A stretch of DNA of 64,000 nucleotides, from positions 124,001 to 188,000 of the forward strand of contig NZ_CP089542.1 in assembly GCF_021233055.1 (NCBI RefSeq), given 5' to 3'. Position numbers and translations under genes: made by a program. Shown here piece after piece: positions 9,522-19,300 of the stretch (its first letter is position 1; every line of letters begins with the position of its first letter). Under the pieces are notes generated by a model, which was not told the origin of the DNA, searched no databases, and saw only the letters and a list, made by a program, of their open reading frames with translations. The DNA comes from Spirosoma oryzicola. GTDB lineage: Bacteria > Bacteroidota > Bacteroidia > Cytophagales > Spirosomataceae.

Positions 9522-12500
9522 TTATACCGTTATGTCTGAGGTGAGTCTGGCCTTTTCTTTTTTCATCCGTTGCCTGTCAATGTGTCTGTAAATCAGGTTG
9601 TAGACGACGGGCAGGATTAGCAGCGAAAGAATGGTGCAGGTAATGAGTCCGCCGATAACGACGATGGCCAGCGGCTTTTGCGTTTCGGAACCAATGCCTG
9701 TCGATAAGGCGGCTGGCAGCAGACCCAGCGAAGCCATCAGAGCGGTCATGACGACGGGCCTAACCCGCGAGAGCGCCCCCTCCCGCACGGCATCGAGCAT
9801 AGGCATCTTATTCCGCAGGTTTTCCTTAAATCGATTCACCAGAATCACACCGTCCTGTACGGAGACGCCAAATAAGGCAATGAACCCCACCCCGGCCGAT
9901 ATACTGAAATTGAAACCGGTCAGCCACAGGGCTAAAATGCCGCCAATCAGGGCAAAGGGCACGTTGAGGATGATAACGGCCGCGTCGATGGCACTGCTGA
10001 AGGTGAACAGCAGAATCAGGAATATGATGGTGATACTGATGGGCACAACAATCGCCAGTTGCCGCTCGGCCCGCGTCTGATTTTCGAATTCGCCCGCCCA
10101 ACGAATCTGGTAGCCGTCGGGTAGCTTGACCGTCTGCGCCACTTTCTCCTGCGCTTCGGCAATGGTGCTGCCCAGATCGCGCCCACGGACGGAAAATTTG
10201 ATGGCAATGAAGCGGGAGTTTCCTTCCCGGTACACAAACGCCGGCCCGCTATGCGTTCCGATAAACGCCAGCTCCCGCAGTGGAATTTTACTGCCTGAAC
10301 GCGACGGAATCAGCAAATTCTCGATCTGCTCGGGGGTGTACCGGAACCGCTCATCGTAGCGGACTTTAATATCGAATTTCCGCTCGCCCTCGTAAAACTG
10401 CGTTACGGTTTTGCCACCAACCGCTGTTTCAATGACCGATTGTGCATCCTGCGTGGGAACATTGTACAAGGCCAGTTTTTGTGGATCAAGCGTAATGCGG
10501 AACTCGGGTTGCCCCAGGTTACGGAACACGCCCAGGTCGCTCACCCCCCGAATCTGCTTCATGACGTTGAACGTTTCGGTTGCCTGTTTGTCCAGCGTGG
10601 TCAGATCGTCACCGATAATTTTTATAGCCAATGAGCCCTTTACGCCCGAAACGGCCTCTTCCACGTTATCCGAAATGGGTTGAGAGAAATTGAAGGAAAT
10701 CCCTTTAAACCGAGCCAGCTTCTGCTGCATTTGCTCGACTAGTTCGTCCTTGGTGATCGACCGGGTCCAGTCTTCGCTTGGGTACAAATCCACGAAGAAC
10801 TCATTGTTGAAGAACCCCGTCGGGTCGGTTCCGTCGTTGGGTCGGCCCGTCTGCGAGATAACGCCCCGCACTTCCGGAAACTCGTTGAAGATGGCCCGTA
10901 GCTTTCGGGTGTATGAATAGCTTTCGTCCAGTGATACGGAATAGGGTAAACTGGCCCGTACGTAGATAGACCCTTCGTTGAGTTGGGGCAAAAACTCCGA
11001 CCCTATGTGCGCACTGAATATGTACAGCGAAAAAACAAGGCTACTCAACGCAATGCCAATGATGGTGCGTGGCTTCCGAATGGCCCATTGCAGAGCCGGT
11101 TGGTATATTTTGGTCAGGCCCGCAACGACCGGGTTATGCCGTTCCCGTACGTTTTTCCTGAGCAGCAGACTACACAGCAACGGAATCAGCGTGAGGGTAA
11201 TGACCAGCGATCCCAGCAGCGCAAAACCCATGGTCCACGCCAGCGGACTAAATAATTTACCCTCTACTTTCTGGAAGGTAAAAATGGGCAGGAGCGCCGT
11301 GATGATAATGATCTTGGACGTGAAAATGGATTTACCCATTTCGGTGGCCGTCTGCGCGATCCAACTGAGTTTGGCCCGCCCGTTGAACTTGGTCATGCCC
11401 AGTTTTTCGGCCCGGTGGGCCAACATCACAAACAACCCCTCGACCATCACCACGGCCCCATCGATGATGATCCCAAAATCCAGCGCCCCGATACTCAGCA
11501 GGTTGGCCGTCATTCCCCGCAGTCGAAGACAGATAAAAGCAAACAACAGCGCCAGGGGAATCACGATGGCAACAGTCAGCGTGGTCCGCCAGTCGGCCAG
11601 AAAAATCAGGAGGATAAACGTCACCAGCACAATCCCCACGACGACGTTTTCACCGACCGTATGGAGCGTATAATTGTTGAGAGTCGTTCGGTCGTAGAAC
11701 GTCTTGATCTTGACATCTTTCGGCAGAATGCGCGTGTTGAGGTCCTCAATTTTTGCTTTCAGGGCCGGGATCACCTCGTTGGGGTTTTCGCCCTTCCGCA
11801 TGACTACGATGCACTCCACCACGTCGTCCTGTTTGTCGCGCCCGACGATGCCCAGCCGGGGCTGAAACCCTTCCTTGACCGTCGCTACATCCCTCACTTT
11901 GATGGGTACCCCGTTGACGTTGTCGATGATAATACCCGCGACGTCTTCCGGCTTGGTCAGCAAACCAATGCCGCGAACGACCAGCGCCTGATTGCCTTTT
12001 TTGATAATATCCCCGCCTACGTTGACGTTGCTTTGCTGAATAGCCTCGTCAACGTCGAGCGCCGAAAAGCCGTAATTCGTCAGCAAGGTTGGATTTAAGC
12101 TGACCTCGATGGTCTTTACTTTTCCGCCGAAACTAACCACGTCGGCAATACCCGGAACACTCTTGATCTGCCGGTCGATGACCCAGTCCTGAATGGTTTT
12201 CAGTTCGGTAACGTCCTTTGTTTTGCTCTCCAGCGTAAACCGATAAATTTCCCCGGTGGGCCCGTAAGGCGGCTGCACTTCGGCGTCGGCCCCTTCGGGC
12301 AAGGTCACGCCCGCAACCCGGTTCGAGACGTTGGTCTGGGCGGTAAAATTATCGACCCCATCCTCAAAGATCATCGTCACGACCGACAGCCCGAACAGCG
12401 ACACCGAACGCAGGGTCGTTTTGCGGGGAATGGAATTTAGCTCGGTTTCGAGCGGAACCGTAACGAACCGTTCGACCTCTTCGGCCGACCGACCTGGCCA

Positions 12501-12665
12501 CTGCGTAATAACAATGGTGTTGGTGTTGGTCACATCGGGAAATGTCTCGACGGGCGTATTCAGAAACGAGATCACCCCCCAGACGGCAATGAGAAAAACA
12601 CCGAAAAAAACAGCAAACCGGTTGGTTAGCGCAAACGTGATAATCCTGCGGATGAAGCTATTCAT
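9522..12665 (-). CDS. CusA/CzcA-type heavy-metal efflux RND permease
   Basis: A 1047-residue inner membrane proton-driven pump of the HME-RND group. It opens MNSFIRRIITFALTNRFAVF, a cytoplasmic end leading into TM1, followed by FLNTPVETFPDVTNTNTIV. The proton-relay region in TM4 reads ALDFGIIIDGAVVMVEG, close to the DFGxxxDGxxxVEN pattern of metal-exporting RND proteins. Porter-domain signatures PYGPTGEIYRFTLES and PDGYQIRWAGEFENQ fit CusA/CzcA. Twelve membrane segments are expected. The start lies after a 108-bp gap from the adaptor gene that contains a 19-bp inverted repeat. Whether Cu/Ag or Co/Zn/Cd (or Ni) is exported cannot be settled from the visible residues. Confidence 0.95.
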   Translation of the reverse strand: MNSFIRRIITFALTNRFAVFFGVFLIAVWGVISFLNTPVETFPDVTNTNTIVITQWPGRSAEEVERFVTVPLETELNSIPRKTTLRSVSLFGLSVVTMIFEDGVDNFTAQTNVSNRVAGVTLPEGADAEVQPPYGPTGEIYRFTLESKTKDVTELKTIQDWVIDRQIKSVPGIADVVSFGGKVKTIEVSLNPTLLTNYGFSALDVDEAIQQSNVNVGGDIIKKGNQALVVRGIGLLTKPEDVAGIIIDNVNGVPIKVRDVATVKEGFQPRLGIVGRDKQDDVVECIVVMRKGENPNEVIPALKAKIEDLNTRILPKDVKIKTFYDRTTLNNYTLHTVGENVVVGIVLVTFILLIFLADWRTTLTVAIVIPLALLFAFICLRLRGMTANLLSIGALDFGIIIDGAVVMVEGLFVMLAHRAEKLGMTKFNGRAKLSWIAQTATEMGKSIFTSKIIIITALLPIFTFQKVEGKLFSPLAWTMGFALLGSLVITLTLIPLLCSLLLRKNVRERHNPVVAGLTKIYQPALQWAIRKPRTIIGIALSSLVFSLYIFSAHIGSEFLPQLNEGSIYVRASLPYSVSLDESYSYTRKLRAIFNEFPEVRGVISQTGRPNDGTDPTGFFNNEFFVDLYPSEDWTRSITKDELVEQMQQKLARFKGISFNFSQPISDNVEEAVSGVKGSLAIKIIGDDLTTLDKQATETFNVMKQIRGVSDLGVFRNLGQPEFRITLDPQKLALYNVPTQDAQSVIETAVGGKTVTQFYEGERKFDIKVRYDERFRYTPEQIENLLIPSRSGSKIPLRELAFIGTHSGPAFVYREGNSRFIAIKFSVRGRDLGSTIAEAQEKVAQTVKLPDGYQIRWAGEFENQTRAERQLAIVVPISITIIFLILLFTFSSAIDAAVIILNVPFALIGGILALWLTGFNFSISAGVGFIALFGVSVQDGVILVNRFKENLRNKMPMLDAVREGALSRVRPVVMTALMASLGLLPAALSTGIGSETQKPLAIVVIGGLITCTILSLLILPVVYNLIYRHIDRQRMKKEKARLTSDITV

Positions 12666-12687
12666 AGTTTAATGAATGATTGAGCGC

Positions 12688-12754
12688 ATGAGTGAATGAG
12701 CGAATACCATCCGGCAGAGTAGCTTGCGCCAGCCATATTCGCTCATTCACTCAT
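12688..12754. repeat. 19-bp inverted repeat between adaptor and pump genes
   Basis: Arms 12688-12706 and 12736-12754 (ATGAGTGAATGAGCGAATA and its exact complement) flank a 29-nt loop. The right arm runs into an 8-bp repeat (CATTCACT) present nearly three times. There is no T-run on either side, so it is not a normal terminator. It sits between co-directional genes and could set relative mRNA levels or be a palindromic repeat element. Confidence 0.85.
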
Positions 12755-12773
12755 TCACTCATTCAAAATTGGC

Positions 12774-13871
12774 TTAGCCCATTAAGTCGTTGTAGATGAG
12801 CAGGCTACCTTCCGTTACCACCTGATCGCCGGCTTTTAAGTCACCGCCGGTAACGAATGCGTAGCGGGTTGTATTCTGACTAATGGCCACTTCCCGGACG
12901 GCGTATTTATTCGGAGCGGTCTGAACAACCACGTAGTACTGATCCCGGTCGAAGACGATGGCTTTTTGCGGGACGGCCAGTTGCGACTGGGCGTTGGGGG
13001 TACTGTTCAGCTGCGCATGGACGGTGGCAAACATGTCGGGTTTGAGCAGCCCGCTTGGATTCGCCAGCACAACCCGGACTTTTAGCACGCGGGCCTGCTC
13101 GTCCAGCACGCTGCTCACGTTATCAATGGTGCCCTTGAATACCTTGTCCGGATAGGCTAACAATTGAACCGTTACCGGCTGTCCCTGCCGAACGAGCGGA
13201 ATATCCTGCTCGTACACATTCGCCATCACCCAGACCTGTTTCAGACTGGAAACGGTAAATAAGGGATTCTGACTGTCGGAGCGTAGGTCCTGCCCGGCGT
13301 TGACGTCCCGCTGCACAACGTAGCCCGCGATGGGCGCTTTTACGGTGAAATACGGGTTGCCCGAGCTGCTGCTGCCGCCGTAGACCCGCAGAATATTGGC
13401 CGACTTACTGAGTTCTTCTTCCGCTTTTTTGACCGCACTGCGCGCCGTCAGGTAATCCGTTTCCGAGGCAAACCCGGCTTTGTACTGCGCCGTTACGTTT
13501 TTTTCGCTTTGCAGGGCTACTTCAAGATCCGCCTTATCGGCTTGGTAATCGTTGACATACGTAGAAATATCGCCCGACCGAATCGTCGCCAACGCCTGTC
13601 CCTTCTGCACGTAAGCACCCAGGGGCGCATTGATTTTTTCGACGTTCCCACTGACCAGCGGAAACACCTGAATCACATCGTCCCGGTCGAACGTGACCGA
13701 CCCGTTGAGCGTCAACTGCTGCTGGGGAGGCATACTTCGGACGGTATCGATCAGGTAGCTACTGGTCGAATCGGCCGCCGACGTCGGGGCACTATGCTCC
13801 CGCTTCTGGCAGCCCGAAAGCAGCGCACTGCCCGCGAAAACAGTAAGTAGTAAGGCGTTTAGGGATTTCAT
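12774..13871 (-). CDS. Efflux RND periplasmic adaptor (CusB/CzcB-like lipoprotein)
   Basis: A 365-residue membrane-fusion protein. The lipobox LLSGC (residues about 17-21) predicts attachment to the outer leaflet of the inner membrane. Next are the N-terminal lipoyl half (VFPLVSGNVEKINAPLGAYV), an alpha-hairpin (ADKADLEVALQSEKNV to VKKAEEELSK), the second lipoyl half (FTVKAPIAGYVVQRDVNAG) and a beta-barrel (VWVMANVYEQDIPLVRQGQP). The C-terminal membrane-proximal part ends in TEGSLLIYNDLMG. It links the CusA-like pump to the TolC-like channel encoded 6 bp upstream. I see no cluster of Met or His that would indicate metal type. Confidence 0.93.
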   Translation of the reverse strand: MKSLNALLLTVFAGSALLSGCQKREHSAPTSAADSTSSYLIDTVRSMPPQQQLTLNGSVTFDRDDVIQVFPLVSGNVEKINAPLGAYVQKGQALATIRSGDISTYVNDYQADKADLEVALQSEKNVTAQYKAGFASETDYLTARSAVKKAEEELSKSANILRVYGGSSSSGNPYFTVKAPIAGYVVQRDVNAGQDLRSDSQNPLFTVSSLKQVWVMANVYEQDIPLVRQGQPVTVQLLAYPDKVFKGTIDNVSSVLDEQARVLKVRVVLANPSGLLKPDMFATVHAQLNSTPNAQSQLAVPQKAIVFDRDQYYVVVQTAPNKYAVREVAISQNTTRYAFVTGGDLKAGDQVVTEGSLLIYNDLMG

Positions 13872-13877
13872 AGCTTG

Positions 13878-15185
13878 TTAGAAAAAACGGGTATTCGTCG
13901 TAAAGTTGAGTTGCTGCTGCGCCTGGAAAATGTTGTTCCGCAGGGCGATGTAATTGAGGATACCCGACTGATGCGTACGGATTTTATCCAGATAGTCGAG
14001 CAAACTGATGACCCGGTTATTGTAGGCTTTTGTGGCTTCGACGGATATGTTCTGCAACTGAATCAGGTAGTCGGGGGGCAACGTGGCGTTCTGCTCGTAA
14101 TAGAGTGTCAGCTTCTCATAGGCTTCGATTACTTCGTTGCGGACAACGCTTTCCTGATTGTCGAGCCCAGCCTGCGCACTTTTTATGCCCAGTTTGGCGA
14201 CTTTAATACCGCCCTGATTCCTGTTAAAAAACGGCAGGTCCATGCTCAGCTTAATGGCCGTGAAGTTCACGTACGTGTTCCCATACCGCTCGTAGGCCAC
14301 TCCCGCCGTCAGGTCAGGGGTGCGGCTGGCCTGTTCCAGATTCAGTCGCCGTTCGGCGTTGATGATCTGCTCCCGTGCCAGGGCGGCATCCGGCCGGTTG
14401 ACCAGCGCCGAATCAATCGACAGTTCGACCGTTGGCAAGGCCGGGACTGCGTCAGGAACCTGAACGGGCAGGATGAATTCAGGGGTCGTTTGCCGCAACA
14501 GCACCCGCAACGTCGCTTGCTCTTCGGCAATCTGGCTGCGATACGTGGCGATGTTGGTGCGCAGTTCCCGCCGATCCACTTCCAGGCGCGTTAACTCGTA
14601 GCGGGAAACGCCACCCGTTTTCAGCGCCAGTCGAAACGATTCGATCAGACGTCCCTGCCGCTCTTCTTCGCCACGCAGCAGCCGGATCGCTTCCAGGTCG
14701 TAATGCAGGTTCGCGTAGGACGTATAGAGTTGATACCGCAACGTTCGGAGGATGTCGCGGAAGGTGATCGACGCCAACGCGCGGTTACTTTCGGCCAGCG
14801 CCACGAGTTTGGTCCGCTTACCCGCCAACCGAATAAGCTGCTGAAGTTCAGCCGCGTAATAACCGCTGTTGTAGACATCGTTGTTGATGTCGGAGACTGG
14901 CGGTGTCGACAGGGGCAGCACCTTCCCCGTGTTGGGATTATACAGGTTGGTGGCTACCTCCAGGTTTGGATTCGTGCGCAAACCCGCCTGAATAACCTCG
15001 GCTTCGGCCGCGCTAATCTGATAACGCTGCGCCAGCAGCTGGAAATTACGGCTCAGAAACCGTTCTTCCAGTTGAGGCAGGCTAACCCGCAGCGTGTCAG
15101 AAACAGGCTGGGCGGCTCCCCACAACGGCAATAGTGAGCAGCAGCCAACCCAGAATAGATAGATTGAGCGACGAGAGAAAAACAT
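13878..15185 (-). CDS. TolC-family outer membrane channel (CusC/CzcC-like)
   Basis: A 435-residue outer membrane factor: signal peptide to about GAAQP, then two repeats of the TolC/OEP fold. The first contains LEERFLSRNFQLLAQRYQIS and RTNPNLEVATNLYNP. The second contains RPDAALAREQIINAERRLNL and DLPFFNRNQGGIKVAKLGI, the latter a signature of CzcC-type channels. Long coiled helices with Gln/Glu/Arg are visible. Its gene is 6 bp upstream of the adaptor and 56 bp downstream of the previous pump's adaptor. It supplies the exit duct for the CusA-like pump. Confidence 0.92.
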   Translation of the reverse strand: MFFSRRSIYLFWVGCCSLLPLWGAAQPVSDTLRVSLPQLEERFLSRNFQLLAQRYQISAAEAEVIQAGLRTNPNLEVATNLYNPNTGKVLPLSTPPVSDINNDVYNSGYYAAELQQLIRLAGKRTKLVALAESNRALASITFRDILRTLRYQLYTSYANLHYDLEAIRLLRGEEERQGRLIESFRLALKTGGVSRYELTRLEVDRRELRTNIATYRSQIAEEQATLRVLLRQTTPEFILPVQVPDAVPALPTVELSIDSALVNRPDAALAREQIINAERRLNLEQASRTPDLTAGVAYERYGNTYVNFTAIKLSMDLPFFNRNQGGIKVAKLGIKSAQAGLDNQESVVRNEVIEAYEKLTLYYEQNATLPPDYLIQLQNISVEATKAYNNRVISLLDYLDKIRTHQSGILNYIALRNNIFQAQQQLNFTTNTRFF

Positions 15186-15241
15186 AACGAAAAGAAAAAA
15201 CCTAGCTTATGCGAATCGATTCACCCTGAACCGTTACTTCG

Positions 15242-16369
15242 TTACTTGACATGGGCCGATAGCGCCGAACCGGCCTTGATGATGTCGCCATCCTGCGTTT
15301 CGTCGGAAGCGGCCAGCACGACCTGATCGCCCACCCGGAGCGAGCCGAATACTTCAGTTTCTTCGCCCAGATCCAGCCCTTTCCGCACGCTTACCCGGTG
15401 GGCTTTCCCATCGCGGACAGCGACCACAAATACCTGTTCGGTTGAATTGACGACAGCCGTTGCGGGCACAACCAGCGTAGCCACCCGGCGGTGTAGCGGC
15501 AACGTAACGTCGGCGTACATACCCGCGCTGAGCTTCCGGTTTGCGTTTGGCACGTCAAATTCCGTAATCAGCGCCCGGACGTTTTCCTGTAGGCTTTCCG
15601 ACGTTCGGGCCAGTTTGGCCGTGAATGTCTGCCCCGGCAGCGCGGGCACCGAAAAGGTGATTCCCACAGCATCCCGTACGGCATCGGCGTATAATTCCGG
15701 CACCGCCAGGGTAAGACGCAACCGGCTGTTGTCTTCCAGCACAAAAAGCGGCACGGCGTTGGCGGTATTGCCGTCGGGTCCGACCAGATCCCCCGCCGAT
15801 ACGTTACGCTCGGTGATGGTGCCATCGAACGGAGCGACCAGGCGCAGGTACGTTGTCATCTGACGGGCAACCTTCACGTTTGCCTGGGCAGCCGCCAGTA
15901 GCGAACTGTCGGCGGCTACCCGACTCCGGGCCAGATCAATTTCAGAGGCCGCCACCACTCCCGCCGTTTGCGACGCTTTTAACAAGCGGTTCAGGAGCGC
16001 CTTATCATTGGTGAGGGAGCTGTTGGCCAGCGTAATTTTTGTTTGCGCTTCGGCCAGTTGAGCCGTCAGTTCGGGGGCTTCCAGAACGGCCAGCAACTGC
16101 CCTTTCCGCACCCGCGAACCCCGATCGACAGCCACCTTCTGCACAAAGCTTTTCACTTTGGGGAAGATGCGGGTTGCGTAATACGGCTTCAAATCGGCGG
16201 GTAGCGTCAGGTCGCGGGAGTTGTTCACAGCCCGAACGGTTGCCAGCGTGTAGGTTGGCGGCAGCGCGGCTGATTCCTCCTTTTTCTCGTTCTCTTCATC
16301 GTGTGAACAAGCCATCAGGCTCATCATAAGCAGCAGAAAGAGACTCGTATGTATGGTGCGTGGTTTCAT
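15242..16369 (-). CDS. Efflux RND periplasmic adaptor (AcrA/HlyD-like lipoprotein)
   Basis: I start at the ATG whose complement is 16367-16369, giving 375 residues that begin MKPRTIHTS and carry a lipobox (SLMAC, about residues 17-21). The open frame extends further upstream, but only into the preceding pump gene. Features are FPKVKSFVQKVAVDRGSRVR (first lipoyl half), a short coiled hairpin (TAQLAEAQTKITLANSSL to AAAQANVKVARQ), VAPFDGTITERNVSAGDLVG (second half), and a barrel and membrane-proximal region ending GDIIKAGSALSAHVK. It lies 11 bp after the RND permease stop and pairs with it. The acidic/basic stretch HDEENEKKEE after the lipidated Cys is a probable linker. Confidence 0.93.
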   Translation of the reverse strand: MKPRTIHTSLFLLLMMSLMACSHDEENEKKEESAALPPTYTLATVRAVNNSRDLTLPADLKPYYATRIFPKVKSFVQKVAVDRGSRVRKGQLLAVLEAPELTAQLAEAQTKITLANSSLTNDKALLNRLLKASQTAGVVAASEIDLARSRVAADSSLLAAAQANVKVARQMTTYLRLVAPFDGTITERNVSAGDLVGPDGNTANAVPLFVLEDNSRLRLTLAVPELYADAVRDAVGITFSVPALPGQTFTAKLARTSESLQENVRALITEFDVPNANRKLSAGMYADVTLPLHRRVATLVVPATAVVNSTEQVFVVAVRDGKAHRVSVRKGLDLGEETEVFGSLRVGDQVVLAASDETQDGDIIKAGSALSAHVK

Positions 16370-16380
16370 AGTTCGAATGC

Positions 16381-19300
16381 CTACAACAAGGCGTGTTCCT
16401 GGTGATAATATTGACTGTTTTCGTCGTCGGGATCGAGCGACGTAGAATCGAGCGACGATTTCCCCTGCACCCAGGCAAAGGTGTTTGGCAGGATCAGCAG
16501 CGCGGCTACGGTGGAGAAAAAGAGTCCGCCAATAACGGCCTGCCCCAGCGGAGCCACCTGATCGCCCCCTTCGCCGAACCCGGACGCCATAGGAATCATA
16601 CCGGCGATCATGGCAATGGCCGTCATCAGAATGGGGCGCAGTCGGGTGTTGGCCGCCATCCGGGCCGCCCAACTGGCATTGCCGTTCACCAGGCGGACCT
16701 GCTCAGCATTCGTCACCAGCAGCAGCGCATTCGACACCGACACCCCCACCGACATAATCATGCCCATGTACGATTGCAGGTTCAGCGTTGCTCCGCAGGC
16801 AAGCAGCATCAGCAGCGAGCCAGCCAGCACGGCGGGGACGGTCGACAGGACCACCAGCGACAATTTGAACGACTCGAAATTGGCAGCCAGCAAGAGGAAT
16901 ATGACGACGATAGCGATGGCCAGACCGGTCTGGAGACTGCTAAGCGTATCGGCCAGCAGCTGAATCTGTCCCTTGGTTTTAACCACAACGCCACGAGGTG
17001 GTTCGCCCGCCTTGTCGACCGCTTTCCGAACGGCTGCCCCGGCGGTTCCCAGATCTTTACCCACAATATTGGCGGTCACGGTAACCAGCCGATTGGGACC
17101 TTCCCGATCGATCTCGCCCGGTGTGAGTCGTGTGCTTACCGAAGCCACATCAGCCAGAATATGCCGGTTGCCGTTTTCGTACTTGATCGGAATATTCTCA
17201 ACCGCCGAGACGCTGTTCATCAGGTACTCCGGGATGGTGACCTGCACCTGATAGCCCAGGCCGGATTTAGGATCGATCCATAAGTTGCGCTCCGTAAACC
17301 GGCTCGACGAAGTAGCCGCTACCATCGATTGAGACACCTCTTCCGCCGTCATGTTGAGCTTTGCAGCCCGCACCCGATCGACCTTCATCGACAGGGTAGG
17401 CACGGCCAGCGGCTGGGTGATCTGAACGTCGCGCAGGTACGGAATGGCCTGTAACTCACTCACAACCTTTTTCGCGAATTGATGCGCCTGACCAATGTTT
17501 TTAGCCCCGACGGTTACTTCAATGGGTGTCGACGCCCCCTGGCTCATAATTTTTTCGGTCAGCTCAATGGGCTCAAACGAGATTTTCGTGTCGGGCATAT
17601 CACGAGCAACCCGCGCCCGGATATTTTCTTTCAGCTGTTCATTGTTGACGTGGTAATCTTCGTGAAGCGCCACCTGAATAATGGCTTCGTGGAACCCGCT
17701 GGTGTACACGAAAATAGAACTGGTACCGTAGCTGGACGGGACCGTACCCACGTAAGCCGACGTAATCCGCACGTGCTCCGGCCCGACAATCTCGTTGATA
17801 AGTTTGAGTGCCTGACGGGTGGCCCGTTCGGTCACCTCAAGCCGGGTACCATCGGGCTCCCGCAAGCGCATCTGAAACTGCGTCGTGTTGGCCTTGGGTA
17901 GAATATCCGTGCCTAACCGACTGAAACCGAAGACAACTAACGCCAGGCTGATGCCCAGATAAGCCAGCACCGTCACTTTTCGATACGGCTGAATCCGCTC
18001 TACCAGCCGGGTATAGCGCACCCGAAATTTCTCAAACCCACCCACTTTTTGGGTATCGGGTCCGTGCTGATCTACCAGTCTGGCTTCGGATTGAATCTGT
18101 TGGTTTTCCAGACGAATTTTTTCGACTTCAGGGGCCTCGTCCTCATGAGCGTGATCGGCGGTAGCGTGACCGTTGTGGCTCTTCATCAGCCAGTTTGCCA
18201 GTACCGGCACGAGCGTCTGCGATAGCAAAAAGGAAGCGATCATGGCAAAGCCAACGGCGAGCGACAGCGGCAAAAACATGGATTTTGGAATGCCTTCCAT
18301 CAGGAACGACGGTGCAAAAACGGCTAGGATACAAAGCAGGATCAGCAGCTTCGGTAAGGCAATTTCCTTACAGGCATCCCAGATGGCGCGGCCTTTCGCC
18401 TTCCCCGTCTCCAGATGCTGGTGGATGTTTTCAATAGTCACGGTGGCTTCGTCAACCAGCACGCCGATCGCCAGAGCCAGCCCCGACAGCGTCATCGTGT
18501 TGATGGTCTGCCCCCACAGGTCCAGCATCAGCACCGCCGATAAAATCGCCAGCGGAATGGTGACGACAACGATCAGCACACTCCGCAGATCGCGCAGAAA
18601 CAGGTAGACCATCAGGCCCGTCAGCACCGCGCCCAGAATCCCTTCGCTAATCAGGTTTTTGACCGCTTCGACGACGTAAACCGACTGGTCGAATTCGTAC
18701 GACAGCTTCACATCCTCCGGAACGGCAGCCTGTAAAGCGGGCAGCGTGTTTCGTACGTTCTTGACCACGTCCAGCGTTGACGCATCGGCTTTCTTAACCA
18801 CCGGAATATAGATGGCCCGCTTCCCGTTGACCAGCGCGTAGCTAACGGTAATGTCGGCGCCATCGGCAACCGTACCCACGTCGCGGACGTACACATTCGG
18901 CCCGTTTCCTTTCCGGATCGGTACGTCCAGAAAATCGCTGACGTTCTGAATAAGCGAATTAACGGGGGACATATACGCCAGCTTGCCAATGCGCACATTA
19001 CCAGCCGCCGAGGGCTGGTTGCTGTCGGAAATCGCGTCGACAACATCATCGGGAGTCAGGTTATAACTCCGCAGCAGACTGGGGTCAACCCGCACCACCA
19101 CCGTTCGCTGGTTACCGCCAAAGGGTGGCGGAGACGCAACCCCCGGAATCGTGGAAAACATAGGCCGAATGCGCGACGCTGCATAATCCTGGATTTCGTT
19201 TAGCGAGTGTGTCGACGAGTTGAAAACCAGCTGACCAACGGGCACCGAGCTGGCATCAAACCGAACGATCTGGGGCGGTACGGTGCCATCGGGCATGTAC

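Noticed and set aside
12675..12770. Short ATTCACTC repeats as a possible CRISPR-like array
   Set aside because: The units are 8 bp, directly adjacent and without spacers, and form part of one hairpin.
16370..16672. Longer N-terminus for the AcrA-like adaptor
   Set aside because: The extra 101 codons overlap the upstream RND gene out of frame, while the ATG at 16369 gives a proper lipoprotein signal.
16393..17283. Long plus-strand open frame opposite the RND permease (296 codons)
   Set aside because: It is antisense to a strongly conserved pump and has Arg/His/Gln-rich shadow composition; similar long antisense frames occur at 10978-11673, 11415-12098 and 13875-14594.
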